DNA of 64,000 nucleotides from Clostridia bacterium (GTDB taxonomy: Bacteria; Bacillota; Clostridia; Oscillospirales; Acutalibacteraceae). Where the stretch lies: the NCBI GenBank assembly GCA_017399175.1, contig JAFQEE010000042.1:1-64000 (forward strand), given 5' to 3'. Of this stretch, positions 26,773-35,856 are shown piece by piece. The first letter of the stretch is position 1. Every line of letters starts with the position of its first letter. Position numbers and translations under genes: made by a program. Under the pieces are notes generated by a model. That model searched no databases. It was not told the origin of the DNA and saw nothing but the letters and a program-made list of their open reading frames with translations.

Positions 26773-27879
26773 CTATTTAATTATCAACCACAATCCTAAA
26801 TTCAATACCAAAAAAACAATATTCATAACCGTAAAGGTCAGTATGTATTTTCCTGTACTTACTTTTTCTTTTGCAATAAACTTGAATGAAATAAGACTTG
26901 CCATTGAAGCAATTAAAGTACCAAGTCCCCCAAGATTTACACCAATGAGTAAATCTCGTGCATTTTCTGTAAACTTTGAAAGAAGGAGTACGGCAGGAAC
27001 ATTTGAAAATACCTGACTTGAAATAACACCAACAATCACTTCATTACCATTAACAACACTTTTCAAAAAGTCACTTATTGGTTTTATTTCACCAAGATTT
27101 CCTATAAAAATAAACAAGAAAACAAAAGTGAAAAGTAAACTGTAATCAATCTTCAATATTGTTTTTCTATCAAATATCAATAAGATAATGATTGTAGCAA
27201 TAACAGTTATAATATAAGGAAATACACGAAAAACAGTTAGAAGTGAAAGCATAAATAATGCTATGTAGACACAAATATGTAATTTCGAAAAAACATTTTT
27301 GTTTTCTGTTGAGTTTGAATTAATTTCACTTTTTCCTGTCATAACGCAAGATACAATAACAAGAACAAGGGATAACAAAGCATAGGGGAGTATGGTCACA
27401 AAAAAATCACCTATACTCATATTGAATGCAGAAAATAAATACAAATTCTGTGGATTGCCGATAGGTGTCAACATACTGCCAAGATTTGCAGCAATCGTTT
27501 CAATAGTTACAATCCATATAAGTTTATCTGACTTACCCGATAGTTTTAATGCAGTAATTGTAAATGGCACAAAGGTTATAAGTGCAACATCATTTGTGAT
27601 TATCATTGAAGAAAAGAAACATAGTAATCCTAAAATCAGCGACAAACCTGAAATACTCTTTACTTTTGAAAGCATCTTTTCTGCAATGAATTTAAAAACA
27701 CCCATACTGTTAAGACCGGCCATAACAGCCATAAGGCAAAACAATAAACCTAACGTACGAAAATCAATATACTCAAAATATCCTTTGTTTGGTGCAACAA
27801 AAAATGCTGAAGTTACTGCCAAAACAAATGATAATATCAGAACAATATCATTTTTTATAAAATTATTAACTTTAGTCAT
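26773..27879 (-). CDS. Anion permease of the ArsB/NhaD (ion transporter) superfamily
   Basis: A 368-residue membrane protein with about ten hydrophobic helices. The family signatures SMIITNDVALITFVPF and LTPIGNPQNLYLFSAF are typical of the CitM/ArsB/SLC13-type superfamily, and a second half-repeat motif, SSQVFSNVPAVLLLS, is present. The substrate is unclear; dicarboxylate, arsenite or another anion are possible. The start lies 1 bp after the acetyltransferase stop, so the two form an operon. Confidence 0.82.
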   Translation of the reverse strand: MTKVNNFIKNDIVLILSFVLAVTSAFFVAPNKGYFEYIDFRTLGLLFCLMAVMAGLNSMGVFKFIAEKMLSKVKSISGLSLILGLLCFFSSMIITNDVALITFVPFTITALKLSGKSDKLIWIVTIETIAANLGSMLTPIGNPQNLYLFSAFNMSIGDFFVTILPYALLSLVLVIVSCVMTGKSEINSNSTENKNVFSKLHICVYIALFMLSLLTVFRVFPYIITVIATIIILLIFDRKTILKIDYSLLFTFVFLFIFIGNLGEIKPISDFLKSVVNGNEVIVGVISSQVFSNVPAVLLLSKFTENARDLLIGVNLGGLGTLIASMASLISFKFIAKEKVSTGKYILTFTVMNIVFLVLNLGLWLIIK

Positions 27880-27880
27880 A

Positions 27881-28336
27881 TTAAATCTCTTTCATCAATT
27901 TAAAAAATTCACCGTATTCATCTTTACCGTCAAAAATTACATTAGTAAAACCTTTCTTTTGGTAAAGATGCAAAGCAGACAAATTGTCTTTATCAACACC
28001 GATGGTAGCTTCCTTATATCCCATTTCTTTAATTTGTTCTAAAATGTAATCAATAAGAATTCCGCCGATACCTTGATTACGGTATTCTTTTTTCACAATA
28101 AGACGGGAAATATAAATTCTTCTGTTTGGAATTGTGTAATCACTATCATTCATATCAAATACATAAGCAATTTCACCGATGAATTTACCGTTGATTTTAT
28201 ATATAAAGACAACGCGATTACCTGTTTCAATTTCGTGACGAAATTTTTCTGTAAACTCACATTTTTTCATATTCCAGATGTTGTTACACTTTTTGTAATC
28301 CTTGATATCTAGTTTTTCAATTGTGTATTTATCCAT
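27881..28336 (-). CDS. GNAT-family N-acetyltransferase
   Basis: A 151-residue acetyltransferase. The acetyl-CoA binding loop is KKEYRNQGIGGILIDYI (about 87-103), preceded by the beta-strand ISRLIV, and the motif B region NLSALHLYQKKGF follows. The substrate is unknown. It is the first gene of a two-gene unit with the anion permease. Confidence 0.88.
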   Translation of the reverse strand: MDKYTIEKLDIKDYKKCNNIWNMKKCEFTEKFRHEIETGNRVVFIYKINGKFIGEIAYVFDMNDSDYTIPNRRIYISRLIVKKEYRNQGIGGILIDYILEQIKEMGYKEATIGVDKDNLSALHLYQKKGFTNVIFDGKDEYGEFFKLMKEI

Positions 28337-28399
28337 ATCAATGCCACCTTTTTGACATATTATAACATTTCACAACGCAAAATCAATAGTTTAAATTTA

Positions 28400-28612
28400 G
28401 TTTTTCGTTGAGGCTTCTCCTTGAGGAGAAGCTGTCTGCGAAGCAGACTGATGAGGTGTAGGTTGCGATAGCAACCGTTAATTATCATGGTAAAACAACT
28501 TTTCCACCTCATCCGCCTCGTTCCTCGCCACCTTCCCCTCAAGGGGAAGGCCAAAAATAGGCTCCCCACTTGATGGGGAGCTGTCACCGTGAGGTGACTG
28601 ATGGGCCCGATA
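28400..28612. repeat. Composite palindromic repeat cluster
   Basis: Two repeat units of one design are visible: GCTTCTCC-TTGA-GGAGAAGC plus TGTCTGCGAAGCAGACTGATG (one base over the core shared with position 21 is trimmed by variation), and near 28562 GCTCCCC...GGGGAGC plus TGTCACC-GTG-AGGTGACTGATG. Between them are GGTTGC/GCAACC and CTTCCCC/GGGGAAG hairpins. The clusters share the TGTC..GA(C)TGA core with 1-121. Noncoding. Confidence 0.7.
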
Positions 28613-28640
28613 AATTATGATTTGTTTAAAAATAAAACAA

Positions 28641-28668
28641 AAAAGAACCCATTTTATAATGGATTCTT
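28641..28668 (-). terminator. Terminator hairpin, copy 1
   Basis: AAGAACCCATT/AATGGATTCTT inverted repeat, with a T-run on the minus strand. It is a near-copy of the one after the intact tRNA-Ser at about 28863-28891. Confidence 0.6.
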
Positions 28669-28676
28669 TCTTTGCT

Positions 28677-28844
28677 TGGCGGAGATGAAGAGATTTGACC
28701 GTCTGCTACGGCTTCGCCGTGCATACTGACCGATTGGCGACCCAAATTCTTACGAATTTCGGTACCCGCCAACCGCTTTTGCCTAAAAACAATTCACCGA
28801 ATTGTTTTCTTAACGGCAAAACTCTCGCGAGTTCAAATCTCCGA
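28677..28844. repeat. Multi-hairpin element bounded by inverted tRNA-Ser 3'-end fragments
   Basis: The left end, 28677-28698, is the 3' end of tRNA-Ser in minus orientation. The right end, 28830-28843, carries a shortened tRNA-Ser T-arm in plus orientation (GAGTTCAAATCTCCG). The interior folds into ACGGC-TTC-GCCGT, AAATTC-TTAC-GAATTT inside TTGGCG/CGCCAA, and AAAACAATT-CACC-GAATTGTTTT. It is not a functional tRNA: the D and anticodon arms are missing. Confidence 0.6.
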
Positions 28845-28862
28845 TAATATAATAGAAACAAA

Positions 28863-28892
28863 AAAAGAACCCATTTTTATAATGGATTCTTT
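28863..28892 (-). terminator. tRNA-Ser terminator
   Basis: An inverted repeat AGAACCCATT/AATGGATTCT with a U-run on the minus strand, about 8 bp downstream of the tRNA 3' end. Confidence 0.7.
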
Positions 28893-28899
28893 TGCTTTT

Positions 28900-28991
28900 T
28901 GGCGGAGATGAAGAGATTTGAACTCTTGCGTCGCTATTCACGACCTACCGCATTTCGAGTGCGGACCCTTCAACCACTTGGGTACATCTCC
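28900..28991 (-). tRNA. tRNA-Ser (anticodon CGA)
   Basis: Read on the minus strand, the 92-nt sequence forms a full cloverleaf: acceptor GGAGATG pairing with CATCTCC, D-stem CCC/GGG, anticodon arm CCGCA-CTCGAAA-TGCGG (anticodon CGA), a long variable arm (TCG/CGA stem) characteristic of serine tRNAs, T-arm AAGAG-TTCAAAT-CTCTT, discriminator G and an encoded CCA. Confidence 0.95.
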
Positions 28992-29035
28992 AAAATTACT
29001 TAAATATTTTATCAAAACACAATTTCATTGTCAAC

Positions 29036-29064
29036 AAAAAGCAGTAGAAAACCTACTGCTTTTG
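29036..29064 (-). terminator. Terminator of the GH43 gene
   Basis: AGCAGTAG (29040-29047) pairs with CTACTGCT (29053-29060); AAAAA on the plus-strand left side gives the U-run of a minus-strand transcript. Confidence 0.85.
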
Positions 29065-29101
29065 TAATTAAATTTTGCACTATGCACTTTTCGTTTTGCA
29101 T

Positions 29102-30049
29102 TTATATATGGTCTTTATATCTTTCTGCGGTAATAACACCGTCTTCAACATTCAATTTACAGATTCTTGCATTTCTTGCATCAAAAGCACTTGCATTAAG
29201 TCCGTCATCATAATCACGAGCGTGATAAATCGCATACCATTGACCGTCTTCCTTAATCATTGAATGATGTCCTGTGCCTTCCTCAAATTCATTTGCTTTT
29301 AGTACAGGATGATATGTATTATCATCAGGATACTTCTTAAATTTAATCTTTGTAAGGTCAGTTTCGTCAGTTTTTGCTCTTGCATAACCAATATAATATG
29401 TAGGCTGTTCAAAACAGTTACCTGAATACATAAGATAATGCCAATCGCCCTCTTTGAAGTAAAAAGCACCTTCAATTGTGTGCCAGTGCTGACCTTTTTT
29501 GTATCTGTCACGACAGTAAATATCCTCATCAAGAGTAGGCTCAACAACCAAAACGGGATTTCCTGCAGGTGTGAATGGGTCAAGCATCTTATCAACATAA
29601 ATACAAGTACCGATTCTGTCACCCTCAAATCTGTTAGCAGAATAGAAAAGGAAAAGTCCTGCTTCATTCTTTACAATGTGTGAGTCAATAGAGAATGGAT
29701 GAAGAATCTGCTTTGTGCCTGTGAATGGTCCGAGCGGGTTATCGGCAACTGAAACGTGCATAGCACCTCTGTGACCACCCTTGTCAGGTGTATCATTGTA
29801 AATTTCAATCGAATTGTACATATAGAATTTACCATCTAGTTCAATTACACTCGGTGCCCAGAATGAATCGTGGTTAGGTACTGTCATAACAACACCGTAA
29901 TATTCCCAACCATCAAAAAGGTTGTCCGAATGATAAGCGTAAACAGCATCGTGGCCTGTGACATAGATGTAATATCTGCCGTTGCTTTTTATAATATATG
30001 GGTCAGCCTGACCAACATAATGAGATTTGTCAACTTTTAATAAATGCAT
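29102..30049 (-). CDS. Glycoside hydrolase family 43 enzyme
   Basis: A 315-residue five-bladed beta-propeller GH43. The catalytic base is D16 in YVGQADPYII, the pKa-modulating aspartate is in HPFSIDSHIVK and the acid glutamate in HTIEGAFYF; SFWAPSVIELDGKFYMY is another family landmark. No signal peptide is evident, so it probably acts inside the cell on imported oligosaccharides. Proximity to araA/araD suggests alpha-L-arabinofuranosidase or related activity; beta-xylosidase is an alternative. Transcribed alone, divergently from the SH3/C39 gene. Confidence 0.88.
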   Translation of the reverse strand: MHLLKVDKSHYVGQADPYIIKSNGRYYIYVTGHDAVYAYHSDNLFDGWEYYGVVMTVPNHDSFWAPSVIELDGKFYMYNSIEIYNDTPDKGGHRGAMHVSVADNPLGPFTGTKQILHPFSIDSHIVKNEAGLFLFYSANRFEGDRIGTCIYVDKMLDPFTPAGNPVLVVEPTLDEDIYCRDRYKKGQHWHTIEGAFYFKEGDWHYLMYSGNCFEQPTYYIGYARAKTDETDLTKIKFKKYPDDNTYHPVLKANEFEEGTGHHSMIKEDGQWYAIYHARDYDDGLNASAFDARNARICKLNVEDGVITAERYKDHI

Positions 30050-30158
30050 ATTAGTTCCTCCAAAAGCATAACAATTACTCTTGAATTATATATTGATGTA
30101 GCAATTTTTTCAATAGTAAAAGACAAAAATCTGTAATACAATCCCAATATTTGGACTA

Positions 30159-30187
30159 TTAACAATATAAAACACCTCTGTTATACT
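30159..30187 (+). promoter_or_regulatory. Promoter of the SH3/C39 gene
   Basis: TTAACA (30159-30164), 17 bp, TATACT (30182-30187). Confidence 0.6.
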
Positions 30188-30231
30188 GTGTATGCATATA
30201 TGCAAAAAAGTAAGTAATAAAGAGGTGACTT

Positions 30232-31203
30232 ATGAAAAGATTATTATCAATAACTATAATAATTACAATTTTATTATCATTATTTGTTTTCCCTATAAAA
30301 TCATATGGTGCAACTATTACTTCACAGGCGGGTGTTGTGTCAGTTTCAAGCGGAAGACTCAATGTTCGAAAAAGTGCATCAACAGGCAGTACAATTTTAA
30401 CATCATTATCAAATGGTTCATATATTACATTAATTTCAGTTTCAGGAAGCTGGTATTATGTTGAGTATGCTGACGGTAAATACGGATATTGTCATAAAAA
30501 CTATATAAAACCCGATTCAGGTAAAACAGCAACTGTAACAACAAACTCAACTTCACTTAATGTTCGTTCAGGTGCAGGTACAAACTATTCAATTAAAGAC
30601 TCGGTTTCAAAAGGTGATATAGTAATAATTCTTTCATCTTCAAACAGTTGGAGTAAAATCCTTTATGACGGAGTAAAAACAGGATATGTAAGTAGTCAGT
30701 ATCTTAAAACCAAGCAGACAACAGGTGAATATTCAGCAGTTTCTTTGAATGTTCCTGATTTTAAACAGACTGACTCTCGTTGGGCAAATGTAATAATCGG
30801 TAATTCAGGCAAAACAATAGGAAAAATCGGTTGCGCAACAACAGCGATAGCAATGATTGAATCGTATCGTACAGAAAAAACAATTTATCCTGATGTTATG
30901 TCAAAAAAGTTGAGTTATTCATCAACGGGCAATCTTTACTGGCCAAGCGATTATACAGTTGTAACAAGCAGTACTGATTATCTTAATAAAATATACAATA
31001 AACTAAAAGAAGGGAAACCCGTACTTTTCGGTGCAAAGAATTATTCAGGTACTCAACATTGGGTTGTTATTACAGGTTTTACAGGTGGTAATTCAATAAA
31101 TGCATCAATGTTTAAAATTAATGACCCGGGAACAAAATACAGAACAAATCTGCAACAGTTTTTAAACGAATATCCTACATTTTATAAGTATTTTTATTAT
31201 TAA
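30232..31203 (+). CDS. Secreted SH3b-SH3b-C39-like cysteine peptidase
   Basis: A 323-residue exported protein. A signal peptide (about 1-26, ending KSYGA) is followed by two bacterial SH3 domains (about 38-92 and 100-160, each with the LNVRxxAxTxxxI pattern) and a C-terminal papain-like domain of the C39-like type: catalytic cysteine in KIGCATTAIAMIE, histidine in GTQHWVVITGF, aspartate in KINDPG. SH3b domains usually bind the cell wall. The protein is probably a wall-associated peptidase, perhaps acting on peptide bridges or secreted peptides. Monocistronic between a promoter and a terminator. Confidence 0.85.
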   Translation: MKRLLSITIIITILLSLFVFPIKSYGATITSQAGVVSVSSGRLNVRKSASTGSTILTSLSNGSYITLISVSGSWYYVEYADGKYGYCHKNYIKPDSGKTATVTTNSTSLNVRSGAGTNYSIKDSVSKGDIVIILSSSNSWSKILYDGVKTGYVSSQYLKTKQTTGEYSAVSLNVPDFKQTDSRWANVIIGNSGKTIGKIGCATTAIAMIESYRTEKTIYPDVMSKKLSYSSTGNLYWPSDYTVVTSSTDYLNKIYNKLKEGKPVLFGAKNYSGTQHWVVITGFTGGNSINASMFKINDPGTKYRTNLQQFLNEYPTFYKYFYY

Positions 31204-31208
31204 AGATA

Positions 31209-31240
31209 ATGCCGTTTCAGTACTGCTGATACGGCATTTT
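31209..31240 (+). terminator. Terminator of the SH3/C39 gene
   Basis: ATGCCGT (31209-31215) pairs with ACGGCAT (31231-31237), with an inner TCAG/CTGA stem, followed by T4. Confidence 0.9.
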
Positions 31241-31434
31241 ACAACTAAATAAACATTTGTTTAAATAGTGTTCATTAATCATTAAAACATATTGAACAAT
31301 TATTTTTATATCGTCCTTTATCGCATTTTTCTATTGTAATTTAGTATATATAGTGATAAAATTAACAATTAAAAATTGGTATACATTGTGTTGAATATTG
31401 TGACTTGTGTTTATTATTATATGAGGTGTAGACT

Positions 31435-34400
31435 GTGAAGAAAATTTTGTCAGTTATCCTGATTATGACCATAGTTTTTGCGACTGTTTCTCAAGAATTG
31501 ATTGCTGTTGCTGAAGATTTTAAAGATAGCACTGCTATATATTCTTTTGCAGATGATTTGTCAAGAATTATCCGTGAAAATGATGTTGATGCTTCTTTTT
31601 CAAGCGATGATATATCCTTTGATGACATTTTGTTCAGATTGGACTATTTTTTCAATCAGACTCAATCGTCTTCATCTATCTATGATAACTTGTATGGTGA
31701 TTCCTTTGAAACAAAAAGACTTATTGTCAAGGCAAAAAGTCTTCACGATTACAGAGGCGCTATTGACTGTGTAAGCGGATACAACGATTTGTACATTTTA
31801 CAGTATGAAAGCCGGTTATCGGCAAAAAAAGCTTATGAATACTATCTTAATTCTTCTTCAGCTGAGTATGTTGAACCTGATACAATCTATTCATCACAGG
31901 AAGATGAACCCAGTGTAATAATACCGGATAAAGAAGGTAACGAATATAATGATGTTACTGCAGCAGCAATTCAATGGCTATCTGATAAAATTGGTTTTAA
32001 TGAAATTAAGGAAAGACTTGCTGAAAGAATTGAAGATGACTACATTCTTGTTGCGGTGCTTGACAGCGGTGTTGATACTGACCATGAACTTCTCAAAGAC
32101 AGACTTGTTGAATGTAATGTTAATATGAGTGGTTCAGGTAATCTTAATACAGCAGAAGATGATTATGGCCATGGAACACATGTGGCAGGAATTATCGTAA
32201 ATAACACATTGAGTAATGTTAAAATCAAACCATATAAGGTGCTTAACAGTGAAGGTAAAGGGTCATTGAGCACTATTGCTCTTGCTCTTGATATGGCAGT
32301 TCTTGATGGTGCTGATATTGTTAATATAAGTATATCAGGCAGAAGTGTAAGCCCTACAATGACAAATTCAGTTAATAATGCTGTGGAAAATGATGTAAAC
32401 GTGGTAGTTGCTGCAGGTAACAGCAAACTTGACCTTAATAAAAATTATGTTTCTCCTGCTTGCATTGAATCGGCAATTACTGTAAGTGCTACAGATAGAA
32501 ATGATAATTTAGCATCTTTTTCTAATTATAACGGAACTATTGATATCGCTGCACCGGGTGTTGATATTGAGAGTAGTTATCTTAATAATACATATACTTC
32601 ATTAAACGGCACTTCAATGGCTGCACCTCAGGTAGCAGCAGGTCTTGCTATTCTTAAATCAATTTTGTTAGATATAAGTGCGTCAAAATGTGAGGAACTG
32701 ATTAAAGATTTTGCCATTGATATCAGAGAAAATGTCGGTGAAAACCACTTCGGTTCAGGTGTTCTGTATTTAAAATATATACTTGATGGCAAACCAACAA
32801 CTGCTGACCCTGTTTTCAGTGTGCCGAGCGGTACCTTTGACCGGACATTTACTGTTGAAATAACTTGTCCGGACGAGGATGCGGAAATATATTATTATGT
32901 TTCTGACAACGATTTTTCAACATTTGTTTTTGAAAACGGTATTGTTTATCAAAATCCGATAACAGTTTCAATAGATGCCAAAATATATGCTGTTGCATTA
33001 AAAAAAGGCTGTAAACTCAGTTCAATTGTAACTGTTGAATATGACAGAGTCGGCAATGCGGAAGAGGATTACTATGATATCAATATTCTGGGATTTATAA
33101 CGAATTATTACGGTTCGGATGCTGACCTTGTGGTTCCTGATGTTATCAAGGGTAAAGTTGTAAACGGTATTGCTATCGGTGCCTTCCAAGAAAATAGAAA
33201 AACACAAAATATTGTTTTACCCGATACCTGTAAAACAATCAATCCTGCTGCATTCAAGGATTGTGTATCGCTTAAGTCTGTTTCAGGAGCAGGAGTAGAG
33301 GATATTTCTATAAATGCCTTCGAGAATTCACCTGTTGAAATAATTGATTTCCCGAATCTTGAATCAATCGGTTCATATGCCTTTGCAGGCTGTTCAGAGC
33401 TTAAATCAATAACATTGTCCAATGTTGAATCAATCAATTCTTATGCATTTTCAGGTACAACAAGTCTTGGTCCGGTTATCTGTGATAATCTTACCGAAAT
33501 CGGTACGGAAGCATTTGCTCAATCGGGTATTTCGCTTTTCAGTGCACCAAAATTAACATCAATGGAAAATAATGTTTTTGTTGATTGTCATAATCTTATT
33601 TCTGCCTCTATGCCTGCACTTACCGTTTTATCGCTTGGCACATTTAAAAACTGTATATCCCTTTCAAGGGTTGAGTTGGATTCCGTAACTGATATTAAAG
33701 CGAATGCGTTAAGAAATACTGCAATTGATACGTTTGTCGGATTAAATGTTGAAAGTGTAGGTAACTATGCCTTTGCCGATAATCCGCATCTTGTTGCTTG
33801 TGCATTGATGAAAGTACCATCAACAGGTGCTTATCTTTTCCATAATTGTACAGCTTTGAAAATTGCATATCTCCCTGCATTGGAAGAAGTCAACAGTAAC
33901 ACATTTGCAAATTGTCAGTTGCTTACAAATTTGTACTTGCCAAATGTAAAAACAGTTCTTAAAGATGCCTTCAAAAATTCTTATGTTGAAAATATAATGT
34001 TCGAAAAAGTACAAACAGTCAGAAGCTTACCGAACACGTTGAAAGGTATAATGTTGTCAGGAACTACAACATCTATTACATCAGTTCCCGCAGGTGACTT
34101 TGTTGTATACGGATTTGAAGATACTTATGCTGAGAAATATGCCGATAATAATGGTAAGGCATTTAAAAAAGTACCTGTATTTCATGAAAGCTCATCAACA
34201 CAAGTAACTGTTGGTGATAAATATATCGTCGTTTATGCTTTTGGTTTTAATTGTGAATACCAGTGGTATAAGAATGATATATTATCTAATGTGGGTGGTA
34301 CACCAATTGAGGGAGCAACAAGCTTCTATTATATGCCGTCACCTGACGATGATTCTGCTGCATATTATTGTGTTGTGACAAGCAGAAACGGTGAGCATGT

Positions 34401-34836
34401 AAGTTCTAATACTACTTTACCAATTGTTAACGCTCCTGATTACAGAAAAGCAGATTATTCACAGTACAACAATTTGAAACAGGAGATTTATTCTTTAAAT
34501 CGCAATTTGTACGACGAAGAACTTCTTAATCAACTTGATGAGTTATCAAATGTTGATATGTCAGATTTGAAGCTTTCACAACAGGATATTCTTGATACTT
34601 ATGTTCAGCAGTTGCAGGAAATGTTAACTTTAGTCAAGAATTCATTTGTTTTGGGTGACCTTAATTTTGACGGAAGAGTATCTGCAATTGATGCACGAAT
34701 TGTATTGCTGACTACGGTTAATCTTCAGTCGTTAGCCGGTAAACAAATCTATTCTGCAGATATGGACGGTAACGGAGAAATTACATCTGTTGATGCAAGA
34801 ATGATTCTACAAAAAGCAGTTGAAGAAACAGAATAA
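31435..34836 (+). CDS. Secreted subtilisin-LRR-dockerin multidomain protease
   Basis: A 1,133-residue extracellular protein starting at GTG with GAGGTG upstream. Order: signal peptide (1-26), prodomain-like region (to about 180), S8 subtilase domain with catalytic D210 (AVLDSGVD), H246 (GHGTHVAG) and S394 (NGTSMAAPQ), a chitobiase-C-terminal-like beta domain (about 458-540), about a dozen BspA-type leucine-rich repeats (about 545-900, recurring IGSYAFAGCSELKSITL pattern), an Ig-like domain (about 920-1005), a helical linker, and a type I dockerin (1073-1133) with two calcium loops (GDLNFDGRVSAID, ADMDGNGEITSVD). The dockerin implies attachment to a cohesin-bearing scaffold. Monocistronic. Confidence 0.92.
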   Translation: MKKILSVILIMTIVFATVSQELIAVAEDFKDSTAIYSFADDLSRIIRENDVDASFSSDDISFDDILFRLDYFFNQTQSSSSIYDNLYGDSFETKRLIVKAKSLHDYRGAIDCVSGYNDLYILQYESRLSAKKAYEYYLNSSSAEYVEPDTIYSSQEDEPSVIIPDKEGNEYNDVTAAAIQWLSDKIGFNEIKERLAERIEDDYILVAVLDSGVDTDHELLKDRLVECNVNMSGSGNLNTAEDDYGHGTHVAGIIVNNTLSNVKIKPYKVLNSEGKGSLSTIALALDMAVLDGADIVNISISGRSVSPTMTNSVNNAVENDVNVVVAAGNSKLDLNKNYVSPACIESAITVSATDRNDNLASFSNYNGTIDIAAPGVDIESSYLNNTYTSLNGTSMAAPQVAAGLAILKSILLDISASKCEELIKDFAIDIRENVGENHFGSGVLYLKYILDGKPTTADPVFSVPSGTFDRTFTVEITCPDEDAEIYYYVSDNDFSTFVFENGIVYQNPITVSIDAKIYAVALKKGCKLSSIVTVEYDRVGNAEEDYYDINILGFITNYYGSDADLVVPDVIKGKVVNGIAIGAFQENRKTQNIVLPDTCKTINPAAFKDCVSLKSVSGAGVEDISINAFENSPVEIIDFPNLESIGSYAFAGCSELKSITLSNVESINSYAFSGTTSLGPVICDNLTEIGTEAFAQSGISLFSAPKLTSMENNVFVDCHNLISASMPALTVLSLGTFKNCISLSRVELDSVTDIKANALRNTAIDTFVGLNVESVGNYAFADNPHLVACALMKVPSTGAYLFHNCTALKIAYLPALEEVNSNTFANCQLLTNLYLPNVKTVLKDAFKNSYVENIMFEKVQTVRSLPNTLKGIMLSGTTTSITSVPAGDFVVYGFEDTYAEKYADNNGKAFKKVPVFHESSSTQVTVGDKYIVVYAFGFNCEYQWYKNDILSNVGGTPIEGATSFYYMPSPDDDSAAYYCVVTSRNGEHVSSNTTLPIVNAPDYRKADYSQYNNLKQEIYSLNRNLYDEELLNQLDELSNVDMSDLKLSQQDILDTYVQQLQEMLTLVKNSFVLGDLNFDGRVSAIDARIVLLTTVNLQSLAGKQIYSADMDGNGEITSVDARMILQKAVEETE

Positions 34837-34842
34837 TAAAAG

Positions 34843-34872
34843 TGAGCCTTGAATTTTCAGGGCTCATTTTTA
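34843..34872. terminator. Bidirectional terminator
   Basis: TGAGCC (34843-34848) pairs with GGCTCA (34861-34866), with an inner TGA/TCA pairing and T5 after it. The minus-strand gene's stop codon lies inside the hairpin. Confidence 0.85.
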
Positions 34873-35789
34873 TACAGTATTTCAATTATTTCATCAATAT
34901 TTTCATCCGAATATTCAATTTCTGATGAATACAAACGACAATACTCAACAATATAATCACTTGTTAAATCACCATAATTTTTTATGTGCATTTTACAAAG
35001 CATTTCAATCATATGATAGCTTGTCAGAATGAAGAAAAACACTTCTGAATCACCTTTTACTGTGATATGTCTGTATGTAAAATATTTTAAAAGATTTTCA
35101 AATTGCTTATTGAATATTTCGGGTATTTCAATATCACCAATTTCTGTCTCTTTTAATTGATTTAATACAACACTCCAATAATCATCAAGTCTTTCAAGAG
35201 ATAAGAATAAATCAACCCATTCATCCTTGGATAATTTAGGAATTTCAATCTTACAGTATGTTGAAAACTGATTAATTTTTTCACTTATTGTATTTGTAGG
35301 GTCATTTAGCATCTCAAACAGATTTTCCCTGTATTCCCCAAAATCATCATTATCCCTTTCATCCTCACAACCGTCGTCATCAAGCAAAACAAGTGAGAAT
35401 GGGATATCTTGATTAAGAATTATTCGTCCTGCTTCCTCACAGCAAAGACCTAATCCCATTTCAATACGGTCAGAATAGTAATTTCTGAATCGTGGGTGGT
35501 CACTGCAAACCTGACAAAGCGACTCTTCACCCAAATTGAGAATTATGTCACATAAATTTTTTTCGTTAAGAAATGAACATCGACCTTTACCGTCAAGACG
35601 AAAACAAGCACAGTCATCATTGTATTCTATGCCTTGTTTGAGTTTTCTGCTGAATTTGCCTTTAAGATTTTCGTAGTAGGATAATGTATCTTCGTCAATA
35701 TCAATTTCCCAACCGATACAGCAGTTATGTTTGCATTTCTGGGCAATACAATTGAATTCTTTATAATAATTTGGAACAAAAGTCTTCAT
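34857..35789 (-). CDS. FliB-like cysteine-rich protein (lysine-N-methylase family)
   Basis: A 310-residue protein whose N-terminal half is rich in cysteine: FNCIAQKCKHNCCIGWEIDI, DCACFRLDGKGRCSFL, NLCDIILNLGEESLCQVCSD (given here in overlapping pieces no longer than 20 residues), then HPRFRNYY and GLGLCCEEAGRIIL. This pattern is that of the flagellin lysine-N-methylase (FliB) family, widespread in gut Clostridia; the cysteines probably bind an Fe-S cluster. No flagellar gene is in the window, so the substrate may be another protein. Transcribed alone. Confidence 0.8.
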   Translation of the reverse strand: MKTFVPNYYKEFNCIAQKCKHNCCIGWEIDIDEDTLSYYENLKGKFSRKLKQGIEYNDDCACFRLDGKGRCSFLNEKNLCDIILNLGEESLCQVCSDHPRFRNYYSDRIEMGLGLCCEEAGRIILNQDIPFSLVLLDDDGCEDERDNDDFGEYRENLFEMLNDPTNTISEKINQFSTYCKIEIPKLSKDEWVDLFLSLERLDDYWSVVLNQLKETEIGDIEIPEIFNKQFENLLKYFTYRHITVKGDSEVFFFILTSYHMIEMLCKMHIKNYGDLTSDYIVEYCRLYSSEIEYSDENIDEIIEILYKNEP

Positions 35790-35856
35790 ATAATCTCTCC
35801 ATATTTAATGTGAAATAATTATAAAGTATTTTGATTTGTATTTCAACGTTTTTGTA

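Noticed and set aside
27392-28042. 216-codon plus-strand frame across the permease and acetyltransferase genes
   Set aside because: Both minus-strand genes show clear family motifs; this frame is their complement and has no homology-like features.
1-28612. Possible CRISPR array in the repeat clusters
   Set aside because: Repeats are hairpin units of differing sequence, not regularly spaced direct repeats with unique spacers, and no cas genes are present.
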